In this document: piece by piece, positions 44,756-53,790 of the stretch | How the letters are laid out: each line of letters opens with the position of its first letter | Numbering within the stretch: the first letter of the stretch is position 1 | Assembly: GCA_017621225.1 (NCBI GenBank) | Contig: JAGATN010000037.1 | Coordinates: forward strand, 124,001-188,000 | Length of the DNA stretch: 64,000 nt | Direction: 5' to 3' | Source: Muribaculaceae bacterium | GTDB taxonomy: Bacteria > Bacteroidota > Bacteroidia > Bacteroidales > Muribaculaceae | The notes under the pieces: generated by a model | Seen by the model: only the letters and a program-made list of their open reading frames with translations | Told to the model about the DNA's origin: nothing | Database searches by the model: none | Translations under genes and position numbers: made by a program

Positions 44756-47700
44756 ATGAACCGGAACTCGATCCGAAAGGAACTTCTAAAAGCCCTCGAA
44801 AATAACATTTTGGTGCTCGACGGTGCAATGGGCACAATGATACAGCAACTGAATTTGGATGAAGCCGACTATCATACCGACGGCCTGCCGGCCGACGTAG
44901 CGCTAAAGGGCTGCAACGACGTTTTATGCCTGTCGAAGCCGGAAGTAATAGAGCGGATACATTCGCAATATCTCGAGGCAGGGGCGCACATAATAGAGAC
45001 CAACTCGTTTAACGCCAACGGCATATCGCTGGCCGACTATTCGATAAGCGCACTCGCCGCCGACATAAACAAAGCGGCTGCACGATGCGCGCGAAATGCC
45101 GTCGACCGCTCGGGGCGCAAAGCCTGGGTGGCGGGGAGCGTAGGCCCAACGAACAAGTCGCTGGCCATGTCGCAGGGCCTCGACGGCGACAACGCCATCG
45201 GATTCGACGAAATGCAATCAGCATACGCCATACAGATGCAGGCCCTGATAGAGGGTGGTGTCGATCTGCTGATAATAGAAACCGTATTCGACGCGCTAAA
45301 CGCCAAAGCCGCCATTCATGCCGCCTTCAAGGCCATGGAAGCCGCCAACGCCGACATACCCATAATAATATCGGTAACGCTCACCGAATCGGGGCGCACT
45401 CTGTCAGGACAATCGCTTGACGCTTTCGTGGCCACCATATCGCACGCCAACCCGATTGCCATAGGCCTGAACTGCGGATTCGGCGCCGACGGAATGCTGC
45501 CGCACATCGAGTCGCTGCAACGCTATCCGTTTGCAATATGCATGTATCCCAATGCGGGGCTCCCCGACGTGATGGGGCAATACACCGAGTCGGCCGAAAC
45601 AATGGCTCAGAAGCTGAGAGGCGCAATGGCCCAAGGCAAAATAAACATAGCGGGCGGATGCTGCGGCACTACCCCGAGTCACATTAAAGCCATAGCCGAA
45701 ACGGCAAAGGAGTTCGCGCCGCGCGCCATCCCTGCCGACGACGGCGTGCTCACCATTGCCGGCCTCGATGCCGTTCCGGTCGACTCATCGCGCAACTTCA
45801 TGAACATAGGAGAGCGCTGCAACGTGGCCGGAAGCCGTAAATTCCTGCGACTCATAAAGGAGGGCAACACCGCCGAGGCGTTGGAGACGGCAAGGACGCA
45901 AGTCGAGGCGGGAGCACAAGTCATCGACATAAACATGGACGATGCGATGCTCGACGCTACGACCGAAATGAACCGCTTCATAAACGCCATATCCACCGAG
46001 CCGGAGATCGCGCGCACCCCCATCATGATCGATTCATCGAAGTGGGATGTGATAGTCGAAGCACTGAAACGCGTTCAGGGTCGCCCGGTGGTCAACTCGA
46101 TAAGCCTCAAGGAGGGCAAACGGCCATTCATCGAAAAAGCCCTTCACATACACCGTATGGGAGCCGCGATGGTGGTGATGGCATTCGACGAGAACGGACA
46201 AGCCGACACCTTCGACCGAAAGATAGAAGTGTGCGGCCGCGCATACCGACTGCTCGTCGACGCCGGCATTCCGCCCTGCGACATAATATTCGACCCCAAC
46301 ATACTTGCCGTAGCCACCGGAATTGAGCAGCACAACCGTTATGCCGCCGACTTCATAAAGTCGGTGGGGTGGATAAAGCGAAACCTTCCCAATGCCAAGG
46401 TGAGCGGCGGACTGAGCAATCTGTCGTTCTCGTTCAGAGGCAACAATTACGTGCGCGAGGCAATGCACTCCATATTTCTGTATCACGCCATAGCCGAAGG
46501 CATGGACATGGCCATAGTGAATGCCGCCACGCTAATGCCGGTCGACGACATTGCGCCCGATCTGCGCCAAGCCATAGAGGATGTGCTGTTCGACACGCGC
46601 CCCGATGCCACCGACCGACTCATCGCCATGGCCGAGAAGATAAAGGCGTCGCAATCGGGCCGGGAAACGGCGCACGAAACCGCTACCGCGCACGAAACAT
46701 TGCCGGCACCCGAAAAGCTCGAAAACATGGTGATGCGCGGATTGAGCGAAGGGATTGAAAAGGTGATCGACGAGGTTCTCGAATCGACAGGCTCGGCTCT
46801 CGCCGTAATCGACGGCCCGCTGATGAACGGAATGAACAAGGTGGGGCAAATGTTTGGCGAAGGAAAGCTCTTTCTGCCACAGGTGGTGAAAAGCGCGCGA
46901 ACGATGAAACAGGCCGTCAACTACCTCACGCCGCACATCGAGCGCGAAAAGCAAAGCGCATCAGCCGCTTCGGCAGGCAAAATGGTGATAGCCACCGTGA
47001 AGGGCGACGTGCATGACATAGGCAAGAACATAGTTGACGTAATAATGAACTGCAACGGGTTCGAGATGATCGACCTCGGAGTGATGGTGCCGGGAGAGGA
47101 TATAGTGGAGCGCGCCATAAACGAAAACGCCGACTTCGTGGGGCTGAGCGGACTCATCACGCCGTCGCTCGACGAAATGTGCCGCGTGGCAAAGCTCATG
47201 GAGGCGCGACATCTGCACATACCGCTCATGATAGGCGGCGCCGGAACGTCGGCACTGCACACCGCCGTGAAGATAGCCCCCTGCTATGGCGGCCCGGTGG
47301 TGTACACGCGCGATGCCGCCTCGCTGCCCATGGTGGCCCAACGGTTCAGGAATCCCGACACGCGAGCAGAGGCCGAATCGGAGCTGAAAACCGAGCAACG
47401 ACGGCTGCGCGACAACCACGAAAACAAGATCGGGGCAAAGCTCTCGCTCGACGAAGCGCGCAAGCTCCGCACTCCTTTCGAAAAAAGTGCGCAAGCCCAA
47501 GCGCCCGCACATCCCGGACTGCACACCATGTCGATTTCGGTGGAGCGCGCGCGACAACTCATAAATTGGAGAGCCTTCTTCGCGGCTTGGCATCTCGACG
47601 CATCGTTGGCCTCGATAGCCGACATACAGGGCTGCGACCACTGTCGCGCACAATGGCTTGCCGCAACTCCACAAGAATCGCGCGGCAAGGCCGCCGAAGC

Positions 47701-48442
47701 CATGCAGCTCTGGAAAGAGGCCACCCGGATACTCGACTTGCTCGAAAAAGCCGGAATATCGCTCACCGCGCGCGTGGCACTCGTGAAGACCGGCTCGACG
47801 GAAAGCGACGACATAATAATCGACTCGCCCGACGGGCTGCGATTGAAAATACCCACCGTGCGCCGACTCGCCACCGACGAAAAAGGCCATACATTAAGCC
47901 TCGCCGACTTCGTGGCGCCGATTGGCGCCGACGGCTCTTTGCCCGACGCGATAGGCTTGTTTGCCGTAACTGCCGGCGCGGAGATAGAACGGCGCATAGC
48001 ACGAAAAAAGGAGATAGGCGACGATTACGGCTCATTGCTCTATCAAAGCATCGCCGACCGCCTGGTCGAGGCGGCGACCGAAGCCATGCACGCCGACGTG
48101 CGAAAACAATTGTGGGGATATGCCGTTGACGAACCGTCAAATCCGCAGAATCAGTTGCGACAGTATTATCAGGGAATACGCCCGGCCATAGGATATCCGT
48201 CGCTCCCCGATCAATCGCTTGTGTTCCTGACCGACAAAATATTGAAATATGGCGAAATTGGCATAACGCTCACCGAAAACGGAGCCATGTCGCCGGCATC
48301 AAGCACCACCGGCCTGATATTCGGTTATCGCGACTCGCACTATTTCGTAACGGGAACAATGTCGCCCGAGCAGAGAGCCGACTACATACTTCGCCGTGAA
48401 TTCACCCCCGACGAAGCCAATCGATTCATGCCCATGTCGTAA
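44756..48442 (+). CDS. metH: Cobalamin-dependent methionine synthase
   Basis: A full-length 1228-residue MetH that methylates homocysteine using methyl-tetrahydrofolate. Domains in order: homocysteine barrel (about 1-325) with zinc cysteines in LNCGFGAD (about 241) and NIAGGCCGTTPSH (about 301-302); pterin-binding barrel (about 345-625) with FMNIGERCNVAGS and VIDINMDDAMLD; cobalamin cap and Rossmann domain (about 650-885) with the B12 ligand His in KGDVHDIGKNIVDV (about 752); and the AdoMet reactivation domain (about 900-1228) ending PDEANRFMPMS. A short Thr/Ala/His/Glu-rich linker precedes the cobalamin part. Convergent with ispF 4 bp away. Confidence 0.95.
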   Translation: MNRNSIRKELLKALENNILVLDGAMGTMIQQLNLDEADYHTDGLPADVALKGCNDVLCLSKPEVIERIHSQYLEAGAHIIETNSFNANGISLADYSISALAADINKAAARCARNAVDRSGRKAWVAGSVGPTNKSLAMSQGLDGDNAIGFDEMQSAYAIQMQALIEGGVDLLIIETVFDALNAKAAIHAAFKAMEAANADIPIIISVTLTESGRTLSGQSLDAFVATISHANPIAIGLNCGFGADGMLPHIESLQRYPFAICMYPNAGLPDVMGQYTESAETMAQKLRGAMAQGKINIAGGCCGTTPSHIKAIAETAKEFAPRAIPADDGVLTIAGLDAVPVDSSRNFMNIGERCNVAGSRKFLRLIKEGNTAEALETARTQVEAGAQVIDINMDDAMLDATTEMNRFINAISTEPEIARTPIMIDSSKWDVIVEALKRVQGRPVVNSISLKEGKRPFIEKALHIHRMGAAMVVMAFDENGQADTFDRKIEVCGRAYRLLVDAGIPPCDIIFDPNILAVATGIEQHNRYAADFIKSVGWIKRNLPNAKVSGGLSNLSFSFRGNNYVREAMHSIFLYHAIAEGMDMAIVNAATLMPVDDIAPDLRQAIEDVLFDTRPDATDRLIAMAEKIKASQSGRETAHETATAHETLPAPEKLENMVMRGLSEGIEKVIDEVLESTGSALAVIDGPLMNGMNKVGQMFGEGKLFLPQVVKSARTMKQAVNYLTPHIEREKQSASAASAGKMVIATVKGDVHDIGKNIVDVIMNCNGFEMIDLGVMVPGEDIVERAINENADFVGLSGLITPSLDEMCRVAKLMEARHLHIPLMIGGAGTSALHTAVKIAPCYGGPVVYTRDAASLPMVAQRFRNPDTRAEAESELKTEQRRLRDNHENKIGAKLSLDEARKLRTPFEKSAQAQAPAHPGLHTMSISVERARQLINWRAFFAAWHLDASLASIADIQGCDHCRAQWLAATPQESRGKAAEAMQLWKEATRILDLLEKAGISLTARVALVKTGSTESDDIIIDSPDGLRLKIPTVRRLATDEKGHTLSLADFVAPIGADGSLPDAIGLFAVTAGAEIERRIARKKEIGDDYGSLLYQSIADRLVEAATEAMHADVRKQLWGYAVDEPSNPQNQLRQYYQGIRPAIGYPSLPDQSLVFLTDKILKYGEIGITLTENGAMSPASSTTGLIFGYRDSHYFVTGTMSPEQRADYILRREFTPDEANRFMPMS

Positions 48443-48446
48443 CCCG

Positions 48447-48941
48447 TCAACGAGCTATCAGGCACGTGGCGAAAGCGGCTATGCCCTCCTTGCGTCCGGT
48501 GAAGCCCAAATGCTCGGTAGTGGTGGCCTTGACCGACACGCGACCCACGTCGATGCCCAGGTCGGAAGCCACGCATATGCGCATCGACTGTATGTAAGGG
48601 AGCATTTTGGGTGCTTGGGCCACTATCGTAATGTCGACATTCAGCACCTTGAAACCCTCGGCACCTATAATCTCAACCACCTTTCGCAGCAACACCCTCG
48701 AATCGGCACCCTTGTAGGCCGGATCGGTGTCGGGAAAATGATAGCCAATGTCGTGCATCGCGGCGGCTCCGAGAAGCGCATCGCACAGCGCGTGCAGCGC
48801 CACGTCGGCATCGCTATGTCCGAGCAACCCCATTTCATACGGAATCTTCATTCCGCAAATCCACAAATCTCTCTCGGGAGCAAACCGGTGCACGTCATAT
48901 CCGAGTCCGGTGCGTAAGTCGGGTATCATTTCAAAATCCAT
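48447..48941 (-). CDS. ispF: 2-C-methyl-D-erythritol 2,4-cyclodiphosphate synthase
   Basis: A 164-residue MEP-pathway enzyme. Metal-binding residues are in GLGYDVHRF (D16, H18), and the family loop [23 protein letters not shown] is split here only for length. [10 protein letters not shown] and the C-terminal [18 protein letters not shown] complete the active site. An in-frame ATG at 48926 (MIPDLRTG) may be the real start. Last gene of the minus-strand unit led by the Ig-like lipoprotein, 30 bp after porV. Confidence 0.95.
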   Translation of the reverse strand: MDFEMIPDLRTGLGYDVHRFAPERDLWICGMKIPYEMGLLGHSDADVALHALCDALLGAAAMHDIGYHFPDTDPAYKGADSRVLLRKVVEIIGAEGFKVLNVDITIVAQAPKMLPYIQSMRICVASDLGIDVGRVSVKATTTEHLGFTGRKEGIAAFATCLIAR

Positions 48942-48971
48942 ATTTTCTGTTCAGTTTTATTTGCAACGCCG

Positions 48972-50183
48972 TCAGCGGCCGCCGCCGAATATCTCGCGCA
49001 ACCCGTCCATGTCGAACGTAAGCGTGAAACGCAACGTCTGGTCGAGAGGCGACGTCTGAGCCGTGGCAAGCATATACGATGCATCGAGTTTCATGACATT
49101 CATGGCAAATCCGGCACCTATGCCGAAATACTGCCTGTTGCCCTTCATCTTATGCTCATAAAAATATCCGGCACGCATGAAAAATTGCTGATTGTAGCTG
49201 TATTCGGCACCAAACGACCACATTATCTCCTTCAGCTCCTCGCTAAATCCGCCCGGAGCATCGCTAAACGACTTGAATATGCCGGTTATCGACGACATGT
49301 TTTCCCACTTTTCGAGGGCGGCAAGATATTCTCTCTGCCCCTCGGGCGTAGAGGAATCGTAATCCATTTCGCGCGGGCGCGCCGGCACGAGCAGTTTGTT
49401 GAGATCGAGCGACAGCGCCAGATTGTGGTAATCGGCCAACGGAAACATGAACGTGGTGCCAAGACGCATGTTGGTGGGCAGAAAGGCCGGATCCTCGCCG
49501 TGGTTGTATGACACCTTGGTGCCTATGTTCGACACGTTCCAGCCCAACGACCACTGGCATTCGTTGCGCCCTATTATGGGATAGGAGGTGTAGTAACCCG
49601 ATATGTCGGCCGAAAAAGCCGATGCGCCGGTCGACTGATCGCCGGCATACGAATCGGAGAAACCGAGGTCGGAATAAATATATCGAAACACTATGCCCAT
49701 TGAGTATTTTTCCGACAGCTTGCGCGAATATCCTACGTCGAACGACATTTCATAAGGATTGAGCGTCTGGCCGCCGAAATTATCCACGCCCACGCCGGTA
49801 GTGACTTCGCCGAGCGAAAAATATCGCAATGAAGCGCTCAGCGCCTGATTGTCGTACGTGCCCAACTTCCAGTAGCCCGACACGTTGGCCAGAAAAATGT
49901 CGTCAACTATTTTTCGCAGCCAAGGGGTGTAGCTCAACGACACTCCGCCTCGACTATATGCAAACGCATATTTCGAGGGATTCCAATATTGTGAATTGAC
50001 ATCAGGATCGGTGGCCGCACCTATGTCGCCCAGCGATGCACCTCGGGCATCGGGCGCTATGTACAGGGAGTTGACTCCGGTTTGCAGCGGATTAAAGTCG
50101 TTCTTGTCTTGGCCGGTCAACGTAACCGGTAGCAAGAATGCCAATACGGCCGACAACGATATGAGTCGAAATTTTATTTTCAT
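48972..50183 (-). CDS. porV: Type IX secretion outer-membrane protein PorV
   Basis: A 403-residue FadL-like beta-barrel of the PorV (LptO) family. PorV collects type IX cargo from the SprA channel and helps the sortase remove the C-terminal signal. Signal peptide at about 1-24 (SAVLAFLLPVTLTGQ). The family start is clear: NSLYIAPDARGASLGDIGAATDPDVN and QYWNPSKYAF. Strands continue to the end (FTLTFDMDGLREIFGGGR). The cargo protein at 1-477 shows the pathway is in use. Other type IX genes are not in the window. Confidence 0.85.
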   Translation of the reverse strand: MKIKFRLISLSAVLAFLLPVTLTGQDKNDFNPLQTGVNSLYIAPDARGASLGDIGAATDPDVNSQYWNPSKYAFAYSRGGVSLSYTPWLRKIVDDIFLANVSGYWKLGTYDNQALSASLRYFSLGEVTTGVGVDNFGGQTLNPYEMSFDVGYSRKLSEKYSMGIVFRYIYSDLGFSDSYAGDQSTGASAFSADISGYYTSYPIIGRNECQWSLGWNVSNIGTKVSYNHGEDPAFLPTNMRLGTTFMFPLADYHNLALSLDLNKLLVPARPREMDYDSSTPEGQREYLAALEKWENMSSITGIFKSFSDAPGGFSEELKEIMWSFGAEYSYNQQFFMRAGYFYEHKMKGNRQYFGIGAGFAMNVMKLDASYMLATAQTSPLDQTLRFTLTFDMDGLREIFGGGR

Positions 50184-50252
50184 ATTAAGAGCATACCTAA
50201 TTTTATAGGTATAACTGCATTTTAGTCAAAATATTGTATTGCGAGGCGCGTT

Positions 50253-50828
50253 TCACCTGATTTTAACCGAAAGACACTTGTTTTCGTTAATGCTTCCGTC
50301 GATCGACATGCCCACCTCGGCCATCGTTTCAATCGAAAACATACACGGCATGAGTATGTCGCCTATCTTCAGAGTAGCATACGAACTTATCAGCGACAAC
50401 GCCTTATCCACCATCATTTCGTCGAGACATGACTCCACCGTTACCGCTCCCACGTTAAAGGTGAGCTTATCACTGCCGTTGGCGGGCAATGCCTGCCATT
50501 CGCCGAGCGTCAGGCAATTATCAATGAGTCCGGCAAGGCCGCCGGGACCGTCGGGACAACGCTTCAGCTCGTCAACCATGTCCATCGGGCATATGCGCAA
50601 TGCCAAAGTCACGGCATCGTAATAACGCGGAGCAAATTTAGTCGAGATGTCCTTACCGAGCCTCGACACCCTGAACGCCGGATACGCCACCATGGTCCAC
50701 ATATTCGAAAAATCGGGCAAGAAGGTCGGTTTTCCGGGCATTATCAACGCGGAGTCGGGAATCACGTCGACTATCGGTGGCACCGTGAGTGCATCGCCCG
50801 CCTTGCGAGTCAGAGCCATTATCTTCAT
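50253..50828 (-). CDS. FAH-fold protein with degenerate active site
   Basis: A 191-residue protein that follows the pattern of fumarylacetoacetate-hydrolase-family enzymes: PDSALIMPGKPTFLPDFS, FRVSRLGKDIS, FAPRYYDAVTL, and a late TLKIGDIL. The metal ligands are missing: the usual E-x-E (as in YETEIVV) is replaced by MVAYPAF, and the usual TGTP loop reads MPCM. So a hydrolase or decarboxylase activity is unlikely. The start overlaps the rex stop in an ATGA, so the two are made together; a role linked to redox sensing or as a binding protein is possible but not shown. Confidence 0.6.
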   Translation of the reverse strand: MKIMALTRKAGDALTVPPIVDVIPDSALIMPGKPTFLPDFSNMWTMVAYPAFRVSRLGKDISTKFAPRYYDAVTLALRICPMDMVDELKRCPDGPGGLAGLIDNCLTLGEWQALPANGSDKLTFNVGAVTVESCLDEMMVDKALSLISSYATLKIGDILMPCMFSIETMAEVGMSIDGSINENKCLSVKIR

Positions 50829-51499
50829 CGTCGACCTCCGTTCTGGCTGTCGTCGAGCCTATTGTACATCACCGCCAAGTGCGCGTATATCGATGTGTTC
50901 TGAATCACTATTCCCTCCCACGTGCGTATTCGGGCCGGGGTAAAATTCCAAAGGCCCTTAACACCGGCAGCCACCAGGCGGTCGGCCACCTCCTGGGCAT
51001 TCTCGACCGGCACGGCAATTATGCCAATCTCGGCATCGTAACGTTCGCACCGTTCGCTCAAATCGTCGATATGATAAATGGGCACGCCACAAAGCTTCGA
51101 GCCCACGAGATCGGCGTTAATGTCAAATCCAGCCACTATGTTGAGCCCGTACCGCTCAAGGCCCGAATCGGCTATCAGCGCGGCGCCGAGCGACCCCACG
51201 CCTATCATCACGGCATTGTGCACGCGACTGAATCCGAGAAAGTCGTTAAGCTCACGCTCGAGCGACACCACCTCATAGCCTATGCGGGTTTTGCCCCTTA
51301 TGTTAAGAAACGACAAGTCTTTGGCTATCTGCGAGGCATCTACGCCTATCTCCTTCGAAATGGCCGTCGACGACACATATTCCACCCCACGGGCCCTTAT
51401 CATCGACACATATGCGAGATACCACGGCAAGCGGCGCACGGTAGGCTCGGGAAGCACTATGTCACGTGATATGTTTCTGTTTTCGCTCATAACATCCAT
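50825..51499 (-). CDS. rex: Redox-sensing transcriptional repressor Rex
   Basis: A 224-residue Rex. An N-terminal winged helix (about 15-85) contains PEPTVRRLPWYLAYV and the recognition-helix stretch VDASQIAKDLSFL. The C-terminal Rossmann domain binds NADH: IGVGSLGAALIADSG (about 99-113), AGFDINADLVG. A final domain-swapped helix is present (IYAHLAVMYNRL). Rex releases DNA when NADH/NAD+ rises and usually controls fermentation genes; PFOR, 4.3 kb away, is a plausible target. It lies 3 bp after the Ig-like lipoprotein gene. Confidence 0.9.
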   Translation of the reverse strand: MDVMSENRNISRDIVLPEPTVRRLPWYLAYVSMIRARGVEYVSSTAISKEIGVDASQIAKDLSFLNIRGKTRIGYEVVSLERELNDFLGFSRVHNAVMIGVGSLGAALIADSGLERYGLNIVAGFDINADLVGSKLCGVPIYHIDDLSERCERYDAEIGIIAVPVENAQEVADRLVAAGVKGLWNFTPARIRTWEGIVIQNTSIYAHLAVMYNRLDDSQNGGRR

Positions 51500-51502
51500 C
51501 TG

Positions 51503-53533
51503 TCAACGGCGGTTGGCGCGCGGCGGATTCGAAAAGCCGTTTCCGCCACGGAACGTATTGTTGTTATTGTTCCGTCTGCCGTTATTGTTAAATCCATTAT
51601 TGTTTCCGGGGCCGAAATCGGTGCCGAATTCATCTTCGTCCTCATCCTCGTCCGGATCTTTTTCTTCTCGCTCACCGGCTTTGGGCTTAGGCTTGTTCTT
51701 CTTTATATCCTTGGGCTTCTGCATGTCAACCGGAAGCTCGAATATGTTCCAACTCTGTTCGAGATCCCAATTCTGCTTCAGCTTAAGCTTTTTGGGATAA
51801 TAGAACACCTCCTCGGGCTGCACTTTTTCAAGCAGCTTGCCATCATCGTATTTGCCATTGCCGTTACGGTCAAGGAACAGCCTTGCATAGTACGTGCCGG
51901 GGGGCACGAAATTGATCTCGGCTCTCGGCCCTTGCGCCACTACCGAAGCCACCGGCTCATCCTTCGAATCGAGCAGCTCGACCACGGCAGGCACCGTATC
52001 GAGTCCCATGATGTTGAACACCACGTTCGAATACTGATCCATATCCTTCACCTTAAATTCCTGCGTGAACTTCTTGTTGCTCGTTCCGTATATGCCCACT
52101 ATGGCGGCCGAGTCGATGCTTATTTTGTATTTGGCACCCGGTTCCCATTCGTAGTCGGCGCGCATGCGCATCGGGCGCAACGAGTCGGGGAAATAAATTT
52201 TGATCGGGGGCAACTCCTCCCAAATGGTATCAACGAGCCATTCAAATTTCACGGCGGCAGTGTCAAACGACTGTATCGGCTGATCAGAGTCGAAATATAT
52301 GGGGCGATGCACATCCTGGTCGCCCGACGTCGAAGCCTTGAAGGTCAGATACGTGATATTATTATTGGCCGTAGAGTCCGACTTCTCATCCTTATTTTTC
52401 TTTTTAGGCTCCTTCTTCTTTTTGTCGCGGAACACCATTTTAAGCGTGTCGGTGGTCCACGTCAATTGGTCGAGCGAATCGGTGCGCAGATACCGAGCCG
52501 ACAGCAATATTGAATCCTGCGCGGCCACTATCGTATCGGAAATCCAGTATTCAAGCGAGTCGAGCGTTGACGAGGCATTGATTCTGGCCCATTTCTCTAT
52601 TCGCTCGCCGGCGCGCGATCCGTTTATGATGGTTATCTCCGGAAAGCTGTCGGACGGGGCGTTCATCTCGAAATAAAGCTGATTGCGCACGGGGCGCTCG
52701 TACTTCGAAAGAAACTGAGGCTTATATTTTTCGTTAAACCACGTCAGCAGCACGTCGTCGGGATGATAGCGCGTGGCCGACACCGGAACTATCGAGTCGG
52801 ATCCGTCGGCAGCCGTCAACGTATCCTTATCCATGTACGGCTCTGCCGTCGGCGTTATGGTGACATCGTAAAACGCCACATCCTCCGAGCGATCCCAATG
52901 GTAGTCGCGATTGTTGTCGGTGAGCGCGTATATTCTGTACGTACCCTCCTTAAGGTTACGCAGCGTAAACTGTCCGAGCTGATTGGTCTTCGTTATTCGC
53001 TCGAAAGGCAACGTGGTAATGGCAGTATCCGACAGATTGCTGTAAACGCCCACGAGCATGCCTTGCGCCGGCTCGAGATTCGATGCCTGAAACACCATGC
53101 CCGATATCTGAAGCGTATCGATTTGCGGACCGGTCGAAAAAGCATAGGCAAAGCCGTCGAGCTCGTTGCCCTCGTTGAGATCCTTTATGGCGTCGCTAAA
53201 ATCGATGGTATACGTAGTGTTCGGCAACATCGTGTCGCGCAACTCCACGTTCACGTTGCGCCCGGTGGCCGTTATGTTCGGCATGTTGCGTTGCGCCGGC
53301 GACACTACCACCTTGGTCATTATATCGTTGACGGTAACGTTTTCGTCAAACGTCAGCGTAATTTTGTTGCGGTCTACATTCAGCGCACCTTGCGGGGGAT
53401 TGCTCTTGACAAATACCGGCGGCTCCGTATCGCGAGGCCCTCCTTCGGGGCGGCCCATACTGGCACAGGCGCCCACCGCCACGGCAGCGGCCATGGCGAG
53501 AAGCATACGCATATACAGCAATGATTGTCGCAT
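51503..53533 (-). CDS. Ig-like (Big_5) domain lipoprotein with Asn/Asp-rich tail
   Basis: A 676-residue lipoprotein. Lipobox VAVGAC gives the lipid Cys at 23. The Big_5 (SbsA-type Ig-like) domain (about 38-135) starts DTEPPVFVKSNPPQGALNVD and contains ITLTFDENV. A second strand-rich region follows with a DNNRDYHWDRSED calcium-like loop. A third part has FLDRNGNGKYDDGKL, another such loop. The last 60 residues are low complexity: an acidic run of Asp and Glu, then Asn/Gly-rich sequence. This protein is common in Bacteroidetes with no known function. First gene of the unit with rex, the FAH-fold gene, porV and ispF. Confidence 0.75.
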   Translation of the reverse strand: MRQSLLYMRMLLAMAAAVAVGACASMGRPEGGPRDTEPPVFVKSNPPQGALNVDRNKITLTFDENVTVNDIMTKVVVSPAQRNMPNITATGRNVNVELRDTMLPNTTYTIDFSDAIKDLNEGNELDGFAYAFSTGPQIDTLQISGMVFQASNLEPAQGMLVGVYSNLSDTAITTLPFERITKTNQLGQFTLRNLKEGTYRIYALTDNNRDYHWDRSEDVAFYDVTITPTAEPYMDKDTLTAADGSDSIVPVSATRYHPDDVLLTWFNEKYKPQFLSKYERPVRNQLYFEMNAPSDSFPEITIINGSRAGERIEKWARINASSTLDSLEYWISDTIVAAQDSILLSARYLRTDSLDQLTWTTDTLKMVFRDKKKKEPKKKNKDEKSDSTANNNITYLTFKASTSGDQDVHRPIYFDSDQPIQSFDTAAVKFEWLVDTIWEELPPIKIYFPDSLRPMRMRADYEWEPGAKYKISIDSAAIVGIYGTSNKKFTQEFKVKDMDQYSNVVFNIMGLDTVPAVVELLDSKDEPVASVVAQGPRAEINFVPPGTYYARLFLDRNGNGKYDDGKLLEKVQPEEVFYYPKKLKLKQNWDLEQSWNIFELPVDMQKPKDIKKNKPKPKAGEREEKDPDEDEDEDEFGTDFGPGNNNGFNNNGRRNNNNNTFRGGNGFSNPPRANRR

Positions 53534-53560
53534 AATTTTCAGTTTATATTAAATAGCGTA

Positions 53561-53568
53561 CAAATTTA
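53561..53568 (-). promoter_or_regulatory. -7 box of the rex-porV-ispF unit
   Basis: TAAATTTG on the minus strand, 27 bp before the start of the Ig-like lipoprotein gene. No -33 TTTG seen. Lies in the 257-bp region divergent from the LTA-synthase-like gene. Confidence 0.35.
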
Positions 53569-53731
53569 GATATTTTCCACGATTTATTTTAACTTTATGA
53601 AATCTTTAGAGTAACCTTTCAGTTACGTTTGCAGCTTTCATAGCCACCCGTATAACACTCGGCGCGGCCCGAATGCAACTTTATAGCCATTGATGCGTTA
53701 TATTTATATGGTTTGTTAACCATTATTTTAT

Positions 53732-53739
53732 TAATTTTG
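53732..53739 (+). promoter_or_regulatory. -7 box of the LTA-synthase-like gene
   Basis: TAATTTTG, 51 bp before the ATG at 53791. It lies inside the longer frame that opens at 53713 and so supports the later start. Confidence 0.4.
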
Positions 53740-53790
53740 CACTCGCTCTTGCAGCTGCAAATTCACTTAACAATTCAACACACCGGCATC

